From: Hoyosella altamirensis
Lineage (GTDB): Bacteria > Actinomycetota > Actinomycetes > Mycobacteriales > Mycobacteriaceae
Assembly (NCBI RefSeq): GCF_014191505.1
Contig: NZ_JACHWS010000002.1
Span: 620,001 to 684,000, forward strand
Direction of reading: 5' to 3'
Length of the DNA stretch: 64,000 bases
Shown here: piece by piece, positions 41,501 to 51,700 of the stretch
Numbering within the stretch: the stretch's first letter is position 1
How the letters are laid out: the number at the start of each line of letters is the position of its first letter
The notes under the pieces: model-generated
What the model was told of the DNA's origin: nothing
What the model saw: only the letters and a program-made list of their open reading frames with translations
Databases searched by the model: none
Program-made: the position numbers and the translations under genes

Positions 41501-41837
41501 TCTCATCGACTGGTCCGTCGGCCTCTCATTCCCCTGTCAGCAGCCTTTCCTCCACAGATACGGTGTTATCGATATGCCGCAGTACCGCATCACAGGCGAT
41601 TTCGAACTCAAAGCTGGCACGGATATCGCGCAGGGCAGCTACGGGGGCGGTCCCGTGGGCGTTACCGCGCTCGTGGGCGCACCTATAGCGCTCCCGACTT
41701 ACCTGCGCGACGACTGGGACAGAGACTGGGGCTCACTGCTCACTTTTGAGCCTTATGATCCAGATGCTGTCCCTGCTGAGCTGACGCTGGATACCACTAC
41801 GCGGTCTGGGCGGTGGAATCCTGGTCCGATCCGGTAG
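38586..41837 (+). CDS. emb: Arabinosyltransferase of the Emb family (first tandem copy)
   Basis: 1083 residues. Polytopic GT-C glycosyltransferase that adds arabinofuranose from decaprenylphosphoryl-arabinose to arabinan. N-terminal membrane helix, a periplasmic loop, then many membrane segments and a C-terminal extracytoplasmic carbohydrate-binding part from about residue 700. The GT-C catalytic acid pair is in NTADDGYILNMARV; the Met equivalent to M. tuberculosis EmbB Met306 (ethambutol site) is retained. Start is GTG at 38586. Residues 16-111 and 167-465 are identical to the next gene at protein level (near-identical DNA), while residues 112-166 and the C-terminal half differ strongly. Which of EmbA, EmbB or EmbC it corresponds to cannot be settled by eye. 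Confidence 0.95.
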   Translation: MPSSGGSKSDGRLRVARIVALLTGLAGFLLAVATPLLPVHQTTTTISWPQDDQATSIEAPLISYLPVEVSATIPCAVFNDLPDEGGLVAATIPAQSPDSQRFGLQIRATETHAEVLVRNALVASQPLEELANCDQLLVGITKGAVTAEFAGIDVEPQVRDGNQMPYVVGVFTDLEGAAPDGLNVTIEVDSRFTTSPTLLKILAITIGAIATLVSLAALHRLDLTDGRRHRRFLPASWWKLSPLDLIVGAILLGWYFIGANTADDGYILNMARVAGHAGYMANYYRWYGVPEAPFGWFYDVTAALAALSTASPFVRLTTLIASILCWWIISREVIPRLGRRARHTPAVYWTAAAVFLAFWLPYNNGLRPEPVIAVGALLTWISVERAIATGRLLPAAVATIIAAFSLAAGPTGLMAVAALLAGSRPLLAILIKRARQLSPTNKHTPLAWAALTAPLLAAGTAVLFMVFRDQTLAAVSEASRLRTAVGPSLTWYEEMVRYEELFGPASDGSLARRFAVLILFFCITISAAAIIRRGGLPGVPTGPAARILGVTVGSLLFLTLTPTKWTHHFGAFAGVAAAVAALTAIAMGPAILRSARNRLLALSVLMFVVAFAMTGTNRWWHVSNYGVPFDDRPPLFLGRGVANWLLALTLLLLIAAAIFHYLELRKGKFDPPWPVRVITTAPVMIVSSAVVLWQLASMTVGAVSQYPAYSVARANLDAVSGEPCGMARDVLVETDPTAGLLTPIGDVDAVTALDDGENTGFTANGVARDLTPESLEDDGTASTPVAMGESDAEEELTTIDPTGTGTSGPLEAPGINGSIVPLPFGLDPSQVPLLGSYRPGGGRAALTSGWYELPARSDDTPVLVMTIAGRVASVDPFGRNIRGPVVEIEYGTQEGRETDIEVQGSIQPLDIGPIPSWRNLRIPMAAIPEEATAVRVIARDDELAEDQWVALTPPRLPAMSTLGDVVGTESPVLIDWSVGLSFPCQQPFLHRYGVIDMPQYRITGDFELKAGTDIAQGSYGGGPVGVTALVGAPIALPTYLRDDWDRDWGSLLTFEPYDPDAVPAELTLDTTTRSGRWNPGPIR
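38631..38920 (+). repeat. Gene-conversion tract 1, copy in first emb gene
   Basis: 290 bp that appear identical, base by base, to 42017-42306 in the second emb gene (offset 3386). Both ends are abrupt: the 5' side is unrelated in sequence before GCGCGCATTG and the 3' side diverges right after CCGAAACCCA. Confidence 0.9.
39084..40033 (+). repeat. Gene-conversion tract 2, copy in first emb gene
   Basis: 950 bp matching 42482-43431 (offset 3398, reflecting a 12-nt indel in the intervening island). The first 863 bp look identical. A single synonymous difference (C at 39947, A at 43345) and a small cluster of changes at 39980-39989 lie near the 3' end, after which the genes diverge. Confidence 0.9.
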
Positions 41838-41953
41838 ATAACACTCCGATGAATAACACAGCACTCACGTAAATGAGTTTGTGATCACTCTTAAGCTAAG
41901 AATCCGTACGCTCAGGCGGGGATTCGGACGCTGTGCGAATACCATCGTGACTT

Positions 41954-44900
41954 GTGCCTGTGGGAATGGAGTCGTCGAAGACGGGTGGTTCAGTGACTGA
42001 CAGTGGTGTGAGGGCTGCGCGCATTGTTGCGCTGCTGACGGGTCTGGCCGGGTTCCTGCTTGCGGTGGCGACGCCGCTGCTGCCGGTGCATCAGACCACC
42101 ACCACGATCAGCTGGCCCCAAGACGACCAGGCCACCAGCATCGAAGCGCCCCTCATCTCCTACCTGCCCGTCGAGGTCAGCGCCACCATCCCCTGCGCAG
42201 TCTTCAACGACCTGCCCGACGAGGGCGGCCTCGTCGCAGCCACCATCCCCGCACAATCACCCGACAGCCAGCGCTTCGGCCTCCAGATCCGCGCCACCGA
42301 AACCCAGGCTCAGATCGTCGCGCGAAACAGCGTCCTGCACTCGATCCCGAGAGAGCAGATCACTGGGTGTGACGAGATCCGCCTCAACATCACGACTAAC
42401 CAGCTCACCACCGAGTTCACTGGTGTTGCCGGTTCTGACGACCTCGCGTCCACCACCCGTGAGGGCAACTTCATGCCACAGGTCGTGGGTGTGTTTACGG
42501 ATTTGGAGGGTGCCGCTCCGGACGGGCTGAACGTCACCATCGAGGTGGACTCCCGCTTCACCACCAGCCCCACCCTGCTGAAAATCCTCGCCATCACCAT
42601 CGGCGCAATCGCCACCCTGGTCTCCCTCGCCGCCCTGCACCGCCTCGACCTCACCGACGGACGCCGCCACCGCCGCTTCCTGCCCGCCTCCTGGTGGAAA
42701 CTCTCCCCCCTCGACCTCATCGTCGGCGCAATCCTGCTCGGCTGGTACTTCATCGGCGCCAACACCGCCGACGACGGGTACATCCTCAACATGGCCCGCG
42801 TCGCCGGCCACGCCGGCTACATGGCCAACTACTACCGCTGGTACGGCGTCCCCGAAGCCCCCTTCGGCTGGTTCTACGACGTCACCGCCGCCCTCGCCGC
42901 CCTCTCCACCGCCAGCCCCTTCGTCCGCCTCACCACCCTCATCGCCAGCATCCTCTGCTGGTGGATCATCTCCCGCGAAGTCATCCCCCGCCTCGGCCGC
43001 CGCGCCCGCCACACCCCCGCCGTCTACTGGACCGCCGCCGCCGTCTTCCTCGCCTTCTGGCTCCCCTACAACAACGGCCTGCGCCCCGAACCCGTCATCG
43101 CCGTCGGCGCCCTGCTCACCTGGATCAGCGTCGAACGCGCCATCGCCACCGGACGCCTGCTCCCCGCCGCCGTCGCCACCATCATCGCCGCGTTCTCCCT
43201 CGCCGCAGGCCCCACCGGACTCATGGCCGTCGCCGCCCTCCTCGCCGGCTCCCGCCCCCTGCTCGCCATCCTCATCAAACGCGCCAGACAACTCAGCCCC
43301 ACCAACAAACACACCCCCCTCGCCTGGGCCGCCCTCACCGCCCCACTCCTCGCCGCCGGCACCGCCGTCCTCTTCATCATCTTCTACGACCAGACCCTCG
43401 CCGCCGTCAGCGAAGCCAGCCGCCTCCGCACCATCATCGGACCGTCGAATAGCTGGTACAACGAGTTCTTCCGATACAGCGAACTGTTCAGTCAGACTGC
43501 CGACGGATCAATTGCGCGCCGGTTCCCAGTCCTGATCATGATCGTGTGTATCTTCACCGCCGCGGCGGCGATCATTCACTCCGCGTCGAAGAGCAAATTG
43601 GCGAAGGGCCCCACGCTGCGTTTGCTCGCGGTGTCGATCATGTCGTTCGGATTCCTCGCAGCTACACCCACCAAGTGGGTGCACCACTTCGGCGCGTTCG
43701 CGGGTATTGGAGCCGCGATCGCGGCGCTCGCGGCCGTCGCGCTGACGACGCCGCTTTTCCAATCGCCGCGAAACCGCGTGTTGTTCAGCGGCATAGTCGT
43801 CATCATCGCCGCGTACGCGGCTACTGGACCCAACGCGTACTGGTATGTGGGAAGTTTCGGCGTGCCGTGGTGGGACAAGCGGCCGTCTATCCAGGGCTAC
43901 ACACTAGCGACGGGTGTGCTCGTTTTCGGTCTGGCATTGCTCCTGGTGGGCGCTTTCCTCTATCTCCGGTACACGGAGGCTCAGGGCAAGCGAAAGTGGT
44001 TCCTGGTGCCTCTGGCAGCCCCCATCGCCGTCGTGACAGGACTGGTGGTGCTGTTCCAGTTCGCGTCACTCGCGAAGGGCGCCGTTTCGCAGTACCCGTC
44101 GTACTCCATCGGGCGAGCGAATATCGACGCGGTACTCGGTGAGCCGTGTGGCCTCGCCCGCGACGTTCTAGTCGAAACGGATCCCAATGATTCGTTCCTG
44201 ACACCTGTCAGTACCGACGACCCGGTGGAAGCATTTACCGGACAGTTCAGCCAGGGTTTCGACCCCAACGGTTTCCGGATCGATCTGGCACCTGAAGACA
44301 TCGAAGTTCGGGCCAACGGACCCAGCACCATCGACCCAGACGGCCCGTTTGTGACCGGCGGTTCCCTTGACGCACGGGTACTGGACGAGCCTGGGATCAA
44401 CGGTAGCTTAGTGCCGTTGCCGTTCGGGCTTGATCCGTCACGCATCCCCACCGCGGGCACCCACGAGGCTCAGCAGAGCAATGTCGCCGAGCTCACCACT
44501 GACTGGTACGAGTTGCCTGAGCGGTCCGATGCGACGCCGCTTGTTGTGATCACCGCAGCGGGCCGTATCGCCTCAGTCGACAGCGATGGAATTGAGACGT
44601 ACGGACAGCGGGTCGAGCTCGAGTACGGCCGCAGCGATGGTGACGATTATGAGGCTCTCGGCCGCATTCAGCCCATCGACCCGGGCCCCAGCCCCATGTG
44701 GCGAAACCTCCGGATTCCGATGGCCGACATCCCGGCAGAGGCCGATGTCATCCGCGTCATCGCACGCGACGCGGACCTCGAGCCCCGCCAGTGGATCGGC
44801 CTCACACCACCGCGGGTACCCCAGCTTGAGACACTGCAGGACATCGTTGGCACCACAACACCTGTGCTGCTCGACTGGACTGTTGGTCTGCATTTCCCCT

Positions 44901-45205
44901 GCCAGCAGCCTTACCTGCACCGCTACGGCGTTGCCCAGAATCCCGAATACCGGATCACCCCTGACCGCGGCGTGATCGCCGGTGCGAACAACTGGCAGAG
45001 CCACCCGGCTGGCGGCTCTCTCGGGCTCACCAACACCCTGAATCGGCCGACAACCCTCGCCAGCTACCTCGCTGACGATTGGCGCCGGGACTGGGGTGAG
45101 CTGATCCGTTACACGCCACACGTCGAAGAAGCTGCCCCAGCTGACCTCGAACACAGCACCGAGCTGCGTTGGGGCCGGTGGTCGCCCGGCGAGATCAGCT
45201 GGTAG
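41954..45205 (+). CDS. emb: Arabinosyltransferase of the Emb family (second tandem copy)
   Basis: 1083 residues, the same length as the first copy. GTG start at 41954 (in-frame GTG 41960 and ATG 41966 are alternatives). Same architecture: DDGY catalytic site in a shared N-terminal membrane half, then its own membrane and C-terminal carbohydrate-binding half (IDPGPSPMWRNLRIPMA is the conserved segment; C-terminal HFPCQQPYLHRYGV). The leader CGAATACCATCG lies just before both emb start codons, as expected from tandem duplication. The 116-bp gap after the first copy has no terminator-like hairpin, so co-transcription is likely. A strong hairpin follows its stop. Functionally probably the partner subunit of the first copy. 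Confidence 0.95.
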   Translation: MPVGMESSKTGGSVTDSGVRAARIVALLTGLAGFLLAVATPLLPVHQTTTTISWPQDDQATSIEAPLISYLPVEVSATIPCAVFNDLPDEGGLVAATIPAQSPDSQRFGLQIRATETQAQIVARNSVLHSIPREQITGCDEIRLNITTNQLTTEFTGVAGSDDLASTTREGNFMPQVVGVFTDLEGAAPDGLNVTIEVDSRFTTSPTLLKILAITIGAIATLVSLAALHRLDLTDGRRHRRFLPASWWKLSPLDLIVGAILLGWYFIGANTADDGYILNMARVAGHAGYMANYYRWYGVPEAPFGWFYDVTAALAALSTASPFVRLTTLIASILCWWIISREVIPRLGRRARHTPAVYWTAAAVFLAFWLPYNNGLRPEPVIAVGALLTWISVERAIATGRLLPAAVATIIAAFSLAAGPTGLMAVAALLAGSRPLLAILIKRARQLSPTNKHTPLAWAALTAPLLAAGTAVLFIIFYDQTLAAVSEASRLRTIIGPSNSWYNEFFRYSELFSQTADGSIARRFPVLIMIVCIFTAAAAIIHSASKSKLAKGPTLRLLAVSIMSFGFLAATPTKWVHHFGAFAGIGAAIAALAAVALTTPLFQSPRNRVLFSGIVVIIAAYAATGPNAYWYVGSFGVPWWDKRPSIQGYTLATGVLVFGLALLLVGAFLYLRYTEAQGKRKWFLVPLAAPIAVVTGLVVLFQFASLAKGAVSQYPSYSIGRANIDAVLGEPCGLARDVLVETDPNDSFLTPVSTDDPVEAFTGQFSQGFDPNGFRIDLAPEDIEVRANGPSTIDPDGPFVTGGSLDARVLDEPGINGSLVPLPFGLDPSRIPTAGTHEAQQSNVAELTTDWYELPERSDATPLVVITAAGRIASVDSDGIETYGQRVELEYGRSDGDDYEALGRIQPIDPGPSPMWRNLRIPMADIPAEADVIRVIARDADLEPRQWIGLTPPRVPQLETLQDIVGTTTPVLLDWTVGLHFPCQQPYLHRYGVAQNPEYRITPDRGVIAGANNWQSHPAGGSLGLTNTLNRPTTLASYLADDWRRDWGELIRYTPHVEEAAPADLEHSTELRWGRWSPGEISW
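42017..42306 (+). repeat. Gene-conversion tract 1, copy in second emb gene
   Basis: 290 bp that appear identical to 38631-38920. The tract covers the N-terminal membrane helix and the start of the periplasmic loop. Confidence 0.9.
42482..43431 (+). repeat. Gene-conversion tract 2, copy in second emb gene
   Basis: 950 bp nearly identical to 39084-40033. It covers the catalytic DDGY loop and the first group of membrane helices and is unusually rich in C-ending codons compared with the rest of the gene. Confidence 0.9.
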
Positions 45206-45211
45206 CCAGAA

Positions 45212-45248
45212 AACGGCGGGGCAGACCGTAATGGTCTGCCCCGCCGTT
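45212..45248. terminator. Bidirectional intrinsic terminator between emb and accD4
   Basis: AACGGCGGGGCAGACC (45212-45227), loop GTAAT, and the perfect complement GGTCTGCCCCGCCGTT (45233-45248): a 16-bp stem followed by CTCTTT on the plus strand and TTTCT on the minus strand. It lies between two convergent genes and can serve both. Confidence 0.9.
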
Positions 45249-45277
45249 CTCTTTAGTGCTTGTGCTCGGGAGATCGC

Positions 45278-46822
45278 TCAGCCGGGATGTAGTGAATACT
45301 TCTTCGGCACCCGCTCCGGCGCCTTATCCTGCAGCGCACGCAAAGCCCGGCGGAGTTCCAGCCGCGTCGCTGACGGTTCGATCACGGCGTCGATGTACCC
45401 GCGTTCCGCGGCGATGTAGGGCGTAGAGATGAACTCGTTGTAGTGGTCGATGAACTTGCGCCGGAGTTCCGGGGCTTTGTCCCCCGCTGCGGCAAGTTCT
45501 CTGCGCTTGAGGAGTGCGACTGCGCCCTCCGCACCCATGACAGCGATCCGGGCGGTGGGCCAGGCAAAGTTGAGGTCCGCGCCGAGGTTCTTCGAACCCA
45601 TCACGGCGTAACCGCCGCCGTACGCTTTGCGTACAACCACGGTCACCTTCGGCACGTCTGCCTCGAGGTACGAATTGAGAATCTTCGCCCCCCGGCGAAT
45701 GATGCCGTTGCGTTCCTGCTCCAGACCGGGAAGGAACCCCGGAACATCAACCACACAGACGATCGGAATCTCGAACGCATTGCAGAAGCGGATAAACCGG
45801 GATGCCTTCTCTGAAGAGTCGATGTCGAGGGCACCACTGAGGTGTAACGGCTGGTTCGCGAGCACACCGACTGGGCGGCCGTCGATCCGGCTGAAACCGA
45901 CGATTATGCTGCGCGCGTATTCGGACGATATCTCGTGGAACTCGCCGTCATCGAATACCCTCCGCAGGATTTCGTGCATGTCGTACGCGGAGTTGTCCGC
46001 ATCCGGGATGAAGGAGTCAAGCGACCGGTCTGAATCCGTGATTTCGGGTTCCATACCGGCGTTGACGACGGGCGGTTCCTCATTGCAGTTGGAGGGCAGG
46101 TAGCCGAGAAGCGTGCGAACCCAGGCAAACGCATCTGCCTCGGTCTGCGCGACATGATTGACCGTGCCGTACTCGGCCTGCTTGCGTGCGCCGCCGAGGT
46201 CTTCTGCGGAGATGGTTTCGCCCGTCACCGCTTTCAGGATCTCGGGTCCCGTGATGAACATGTAGGCCTGATCATCGACGGCGACGACGTAGTCGGTGAT
46301 AGCCGGCCCGTAGACGGCGCCGCCCGCACATTTGCCGAGCATGACAGAGATCTGGGGGACCAAGCCGGAGAGTTTGATCTGGCGCCTGCCGATCTCCGCG
46401 TAGAAAGCCAGCGACGTGACAGCTTCCTGAACACGCGCCCCACCTGAATCATTGATGCCCACCACTGGGCAGCCGATCTTCAGCGCGAAGTCCAGTGCGG
46501 CGCAAACTTTCCGGCCGAACATCTCACCGAGGCTTCCGCCGAAAACAGTCAGGTCATGGGAGAACACGACCACGGGCCGGCCCTCGACTGTGCCGTGGCC
46601 AGTGACGACTCCATCGCCGTACGGATTGTCGGCTGATCCCGGCGCCTTGACGAGCGCGCCAATCTCGACGAAGCTGCCTGGGTCGAGGAGCATGTCGATA
46701 CGCTCGCGCGGTGAGGGAAGCCCTTTCGCGTTGCGCTTTTCGATTGCGCTCGGGGCGCCGGGTTCTTTGGCCTTCTCGAGTTTTTCTCGAAGGTCCGCCA
46801 GCTTCGCTGCTGTGGTGCTCAC
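45278..46822 (-). CDS. accD4: Acyl-CoA carboxylase beta subunit for mycolic acid synthesis
   Basis: 514-residue carboxyltransferase subunit. Carboxylates the acyl-CoA that becomes the alpha-branch extender used by Pks13. Crotonase-like carboxyltransferase motifs are present: [36 protein letters not shown] in the N-terminal half and [33 protein letters not shown] in the C-terminal half. Start chosen as the GTG at 46822 because AAGGAG lies 9 nt upstream; the frame continues to 46885 inside pks13. It follows pks13 by 13 nt, the same fadD32-pks13-accD4 order as in mycobacteria. Confidence 0.95.
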   Translation of the reverse strand: MSTTAAKLADLREKLEKAKEPGAPSAIEKRNAKGLPSPRERIDMLLDPGSFVEIGALVKAPGSADNPYGDGVVTGHGTVEGRPVVVFSHDLTVFGGSLGEMFGRKVCAALDFALKIGCPVVGINDSGGARVQEAVTSLAFYAEIGRRQIKLSGLVPQISVMLGKCAGGAVYGPAITDYVVAVDDQAYMFITGPEILKAVTGETISAEDLGGARKQAEYGTVNHVAQTEADAFAWVRTLLGYLPSNCNEEPPVVNAGMEPEITDSDRSLDSFIPDADNSAYDMHEILRRVFDDGEFHEISSEYARSIIVGFSRIDGRPVGVLANQPLHLSGALDIDSSEKASRFIRFCNAFEIPIVCVVDVPGFLPGLEQERNGIIRRGAKILNSYLEADVPKVTVVVRKAYGGGYAVMGSKNLGADLNFAWPTARIAVMGAEGAVALLKRRELAAAGDKAPELRRKFIDHYNEFISTPYIAAERGYIDAVIEPSATRLELRRALRALQDKAPERVPKKYSLHPG

Positions 46823-46835
46823 GCGCTGGTGCTCC

Positions 46836-49800
46836 TTACTGTGCAGAACGACGGTTTCTTTCGATCTGATCAAGTCTGCCAGCAAGGTGAGCGGCGACGC
46901 GCGCGATCACCGGTTCGTCGACAACGCCGAGGTGATCGCCGGTGAGCTGAACAATCTCCAGATCCTGGGCGACAGAGCCCCAGCCGCCGTCCGGCGCGAT
47001 CTCCGCGTAACGGGGCTCCAGCTGGACCGCGCCGTCGTGCATCCGCTCAGCCTTATACAAGACCACAGGGCCCTCGTAGGGGTCAGGCTGGAGCATCTGA
47101 ACAGCACGATTGTCCAGAAACGACGCGCGCTGATGCTCGATGATGCCGCCGCTTATCGTGTGGTTCGCGTCCTTCAGCATGCCGAGCAGGAGCTGAATCT
47201 GGCCCTGGTCATCCCTCTTCACGAGCTCATCTATGGGCAACGGGAACTGGAAGCCATAGTTGACTGCAGCAAAGTCGTTGAAACGCTGCCAGCGCAACGC
47301 GATCTCTTCGGGCGTGTCGGGTATCGGCTCTGACGGGAAAACCGTGTCGAGGAGGCCGAGCAGCGCCACCTCTTCACCCGCGGCCCGCAATCGCTGGGCC
47401 ATCGCATAGGCCAATGCGCCGCCGAACGACCACCCGACGAGCACGTACGGCCCGTGCGGCTGAATTTCACGCAGCGCCGGAAGGTACTCGTCGACGCGGC
47501 CCACGAGTTCACCCTCGACACGTTCAAAGCCGAAAACCGGCACGTCACCGGGCAGTCGCTTCGTGAGTGGCTCATACACCACCGTCGATCCACCCGCAGG
47601 ATGGAAAACGAAGACCGGGAGGCGGCTGGACTCCGCGTTGGGGGCACGCAGGGTGCGAACGAGGCCGACGTCCCCTTCTAGGTGCGTGCGGACGAGGTCA
47701 GCAAGCTTTTCGATCGTGGCTGCTGACAGAACCTCGTCAGCGGTGATCGTGCCGCCGGTTCTTTCCGACAGCTTCGCGGCGAGCGTAGCTGCGACGCTTT
47801 CCCCAACCGGTGGTAGCGGCGAGAAGATACCGCCAGCGGACGTCCCGGTGACAGTCGCCCACTGCGCGAAGGCGAGTCGTTCCGCTGCATCGCGCGGTGG
47901 AACTTCCAGCCCCGCTGACTCGGCGACGCTGCGCTGATCGAGCGCGTTCGCCTCTTCCCCTGGCGGGACAGCTGGACTCGCCTGCTCAGGGTTCGCAGTC
48001 AGCTGCTCGATCGCGGGAGGTGACGCTGCAGTACCCTCGCGTTGCTGCTCAGCCAGTGACGCGACGTCGTCCGGGTTTTCCAGCGCGAACCTCAAGTACT
48101 TGTCAACGTCGTTCAGGCTTGCGTCGCGCAGTACTTGGACCTGGACCTGCGGAATATTGAACTCGTATTCGACACGGTTCTTGATTCGCACCGCCATCAG
48201 CGAGTCGAGACCTAGCTCGATCAGCGGTATCTCAGCGGGTAGATCCTCAGCTGAATACCCCATCGCCTCAGCGATGATGCGGGTGAGACGTTCGGTGGCG
48301 GGCTCATCTCCTTCGGGATCCCACCGGTCGCCAGTGTCGTCGACTTCGACATCACCATCCGGTGTTTCCGGACGCGCAGCGGGGCGCGGAGCATGGAAAG
48401 TTTCGGGAGCATTCAGCGGGCCACCAGCGGTGACGACCGCATCAGCTACCAGCGAGAACTCGTCACCGTGCTGCACGTACACGCGCAGCGATGCGCCACC
48501 TGGGTGGGGGTGAAGCATTGTGGTCAGAGTGCCCGCCTCGGGCAACCCACCGTGGTAGATCACCGCGCCCAAGTCCACATCCGACAGAACCTGCGCCGCC
48601 GCACCGAGTACCAGGCTGTCGAGATCAGCCACGGCCTCAGCCACGACCTCCCAGGCGTGCTGGCCGTCAGGAAGCGCGACGTGCGCGCCCGGCACACGCT
48701 GGTTCCCGCCACCCGTAGCGGCGCGAGCCCGTGTCCAGTGTGGCCGCTTGATCCAGGCTGTCGGCGGCAGTGCCGTGAGTTCACCGGAGCCGGCCACGTG
48801 TGCCAAGTCAAGCGCATGCCCATGCACATAGAGCTGTGCCATCGCGTTCACCAGGGTGGCAGCTGAGTCTTCCTTGCGGTTCTGCGTGTAAATAAGCTGC
48901 GGTTCGTGCAGCCCAGCGGCGAAGGTCGTCGCAGCGACTGACATCAAGGCGACAGGGTGCGGGGCGAGTTCGACGAACGTCGTGTAACCATCTGAAACGG
49001 CGTTGTTCACCGCCTGGGTGAACCACACAGTGTGCCGGACGTTCTTCGTCCAGTAGTCCTCTCCGTGCAGCGGCGCCCCTCGGCGCGGGAATTTCTGCCC
49101 TTCGTGGACGGACGAGAAAACTCCACATTCGGGTGCCCGTGCGTTGATACCCATGAGTTCCGCGGCAAGCTCGCCGATGATCGGATCCATCTGCTCGGTA
49201 TGGCCGGCGCCTTTGGTCTCGAGCAGCCGACCAAGTTTCTGCTGTGCTTCGGCGAGCCCGACGACGGCGCGGACTTCGTCGTCGGGACCACCGATGACAG
49301 TCTGCGTTGGCGCCGCATACACACAGATTTCGATGCCGGGATAGTCGCTGCGCAGGTCAGCGAGTTCGTCCGCCGAAAACTCGACGATCGCCATGCGCCT
49401 GATGTCGGCACCGCTCAGGCCTGCTTCTGTCTCACCCATGAGGCGGGCACGGGCGCAGATCACACGCACCGCGTCGTCGAGTGGCAGGCCTCCCGAGACA
49501 GCGGCAGCTGCGACCTCGCCAACTGAGTGGCCCAGGACGGCGGCTGGGCGGGCGCCAAACGCCTGCAGCGTCGCCCCGAGCGCCACCTGGATCGTGAAAA
49601 TGCCGAGCTGTGCGAGTTCAACGCCGTACGTGACCTCTTCGTCGAAGAAGAGGTCTTTGATGCTGTGCCCCGACTCGTCGATCATCACCGCATCGATTTC
49701 GTCGACGCGTGCCGCGAACACGGGAACCGCCTCATACAGCGCGCGGCCCATACCGCGGAACTGAGACCCAAATCCGGAGAACACCCACACTGGGGCGTTG

Positions 49801-51683
49801 CCAGCGGGTGAGTTCGCGGAGAAAACACCTGGCCCAGGCTTGCCAGAAGCTATCGCCTGCAGACCGGTGATGAGATCCTCGTGACTGCTTGCCACGACGG
49901 CTGCGCGGGAACGACCATGGTTTCGTTTGGCGAGACTGCGCGCAATCACATCGAGCGGCGCCTTCTGACCCTCGTCCGTTTCCAGCCATTCGATCAATTG
50001 GCGGGCGGCCAGCCGTCGACGCGACGGAACCGCGGCGGAAACTGGGAAAATGAAGGGCCCGGACTCCGTCAGCGGCGCCAGTGCTGGTGGCTCCGCTGCC
50101 GCGTCACGGTGGTACTCCTGCACCACGACGTGCGCGTTGGTGCCGCCGAAACCGAAACCGGAGACGCCCGCGGTTGCTGTACCCGAGTACCGTGGCCACT
50201 CTCGTATTTCGTCGACGACCTCAAGTTTCGCGTCATCGAAAGGAATGTACGGGTTGGGTCCGGTGAAGTTGATCGTCGCGGGCAACAAATCATGCCGCAT
50301 CGAAAGTAAGACCTTGATGAGCCCGGCTGCGCCTGCCGCTGACTCAAGATGGCCGAAGTTCGTTTTCGCCGATCCCAGCAGCGTGGGAAGCAGATCGTCG
50401 CGACCACGCCCAAGGACCCGGTTGAGCGCCTCCGCTTCAATAGGGTCGCCGAGTAGCGTGCCCGTGCCGTGGGCCTCAATGTAATCCACCGTTGTCGGGT
50501 CGATTCCCGCATCGCGGTAGGCGGCGCGGAGGACTGCGACCTGGGATTCTGGATTCGGGGCGGTCAGCCCGTTGGATCTGCCATCAGAGTTGACAGCGGA
50601 CCCTTTGATCACACCGAGGATCGTGTCACCGTCAGCCAACGCGTCGTCGATTCGCTTCAGCGCGACCAGTCCGCCGCCTTCCGCACGCGCGATGCCGTCA
50701 GCATCCTTCGAGAACGCCTTGATCCGGCCATCCGGAGCGAGCACACCCGCGGCGCCAAATCCCAGCGTGGCAGCCGGCGTGAGGAGCATGTTCACACCGC
50801 CCGCGAGCGCAAAATCCGACTCGCCGGAACGCAGACTCTGCACCGCTTGATGCACCGCCACCAGTGACGACGAACATGCTGTGTCCACGGAAATCGACGG
50901 ACCACGGAGATCGAACGTGTACGACACACGGTTCGGGATGATGCTCGACGATGTTCCTGTAAGCGCGTAGTAGTGCGCGGTCGACGGGTCGCTCACTGTC
51001 AGCAGGCTGTAGTCGTTGGACGAGCTGCCGATGAAGACACCGACTTGCTGGCCCCGCAGATCGCTAGCTGGGATGTGCGCGTCCTCGAGCGCTTCCCACG
51101 CGAGTTCGAGCGCAAGGCGCTGCTGTGGATCAACATTCTCCGCTTCAAGCGGAGACATCCCGAAGAATTCGTGATCGAAACTCTTCACATCCTCGAGGTA
51201 TCCGCCGAAAGTGGGAGTTTTCTCCAGCTCCGCAGCGATCACTGGGTCTCCCGCATACTCCTGCCAGCGGCCAGGAGGCAGGTCGCTTATCCCGTCACGG
51301 CCTTCCGCGAGGAGGTTCCACATCTCTTCGGGACTGTTCGCGCCACCGGGGAACCGTGCGGCCATTCCGATGATCGCGATATCGACGTGCGCAACCGCAG
51401 CGGGCCGCTGGGGTTGAGCAGTGCCCGGCGCTTCTTCAGCCGATTCTTCAGGCCCATCGATGATGCGCTTGGCCAGCGCAGCAATCGTCGGGTTCTCGTA
51501 CGCGATCGTAGCGCTCAGCGTAATTCCGAGGAGTTCCTCGATTTCACCGCTCAGCGCGACAGCATCACGGGAGGAAAGACCGAACTCCTCCATTGGGCGG
51601 TCTGCTGAAACCTGCTCGCGCGGGAGACCGGCGGACACCGCCACCCAATCACGAAGCCAATCGGTCAGCTGGGCAACAGTCAT
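46836..51683 (-). CDS. pks13: Polyketide synthase Pks13, mycolic acid condensase
   Basis: About 1615 residues. Joins two long acyl chains to give the beta-keto ester precursor of mycolic acid and transfers it to trehalose. Domains in order (numbering from the TTG at 51698): N-terminal carrier (FGLSSRDAV, Ser 43), ketosynthase (VDTACSSSL near 273), acyltransferase ([10 protein letters not shown] near 723), second carrier (LGLDSLMAV near 1165) and C-terminal thioesterase ([11 protein letters not shown] near 1423). This is exactly the Pks13 layout. Start: ATG at 51683 is preferred, although a TTG at 51698 is in frame and closer to the fadD32 stop; neither has a strong ribosome binding site. It lies between fadD32 and accD4 in one operon. 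Confidence 0.95.
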   Translation of the reverse strand: MTVAQLTDWLRDWVAVSAGLPREQVSADRPMEEFGLSSRDAVALSGEIEELLGITLSATIAYENPTIAALAKRIIDGPEESAEEAPGTAQPQRPAAVAHVDIAIIGMAARFPGGANSPEEMWNLLAEGRDGISDLPPGRWQEYAGDPVIAAELEKTPTFGGYLEDVKSFDHEFFGMSPLEAENVDPQQRLALELAWEALEDAHIPASDLRGQQVGVFIGSSSNDYSLLTVSDPSTAHYYALTGTSSSIIPNRVSYTFDLRGPSISVDTACSSSLVAVHQAVQSLRSGESDFALAGGVNMLLTPAATLGFGAAGVLAPDGRIKAFSKDADGIARAEGGGLVALKRIDDALADGDTILGVIKGSAVNSDGRSNGLTAPNPESQVAVLRAAYRDAGIDPTTVDYIEAHGTGTLLGDPIEAEALNRVLGRGRDDLLPTLLGSAKTNFGHLESAAGAAGLIKVLLSMRHDLLPATINFTGPNPYIPFDDAKLEVVDEIREWPRYSGTATAGVSGFGFGGTNAHVVVQEYHRDAAAEPPALAPLTESGPFIFPVSAAVPSRRRLAARQLIEWLETDEGQKAPLDVIARSLAKRNHGRSRAAVVASSHEDLITGLQAIASGKPGPGVFSANSPAGNAPVWVFSGFGSQFRGMGRALYEAVPVFAARVDEIDAVMIDESGHSIKDLFFDEEVTYGVELAQLGIFTIQVALGATLQAFGARPAAVLGHSVGEVAAAAVSGGLPLDDAVRVICARARLMGETEAGLSGADIRRMAIVEFSADELADLRSDYPGIEICVYAAPTQTVIGGPDDEVRAVVGLAEAQQKLGRLLETKGAGHTEQMDPIIGELAAELMGINARAPECGVFSSVHEGQKFPRRGAPLHGEDYWTKNVRHTVWFTQAVNNAVSDGYTTFVELAPHPVALMSVAATTFAAGLHEPQLIYTQNRKEDSAATLVNAMAQLYVHGHALDLAHVAGSGELTALPPTAWIKRPHWTRARAATGGGNQRVPGAHVALPDGQHAWEVVAEAVADLDSLVLGAAAQVLSDVDLGAVIYHGGLPEAGTLTTMLHPHPGGASLRVYVQHGDEFSLVADAVVTAGGPLNAPETFHAPRPAARPETPDGDVEVDDTGDRWDPEGDEPATERLTRIIAEAMGYSAEDLPAEIPLIELGLDSLMAVRIKNRVEYEFNIPQVQVQVLRDASLNDVDKYLRFALENPDDVASLAEQQREGTAASPPAIEQLTANPEQASPAVPPGEEANALDQRSVAESAGLEVPPRDAAERLAFAQWATVTGTSAGGIFSPLPPVGESVAATLAAKLSERTGGTITADEVLSAATIEKLADLVRTHLEGDVGLVRTLRAPNAESSRLPVFVFHPAGGSTVVYEPLTKRLPGDVPVFGFERVEGELVGRVDEYLPALREIQPHGPYVLVGWSFGGALAYAMAQRLRAAGEEVALLGLLDTVFPSEPIPDTPEEIALRWQRFNDFAAVNYGFQFPLPIDELVKRDDQGQIQLLLGMLKDANHTISGGIIEHQRASFLDNRAVQMLQPDPYEGPVVLYKAERMHDGAVQLEPRYAEIAPDGGWGSVAQDLEIVQLTGDHLGVVDEPVIARVAAHLAGRLDQIERNRRSAQ

Positions 51684-51700
51684 CTGCTGTGCGGTCAAAA

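Noticed and set aside
38586-45205. Duplicated tract considered as a mobile element or phage insertion
   Set aside because: The repeats lie in frame inside two paralogous genes, without inverted ends, target duplications or recombinase genes.
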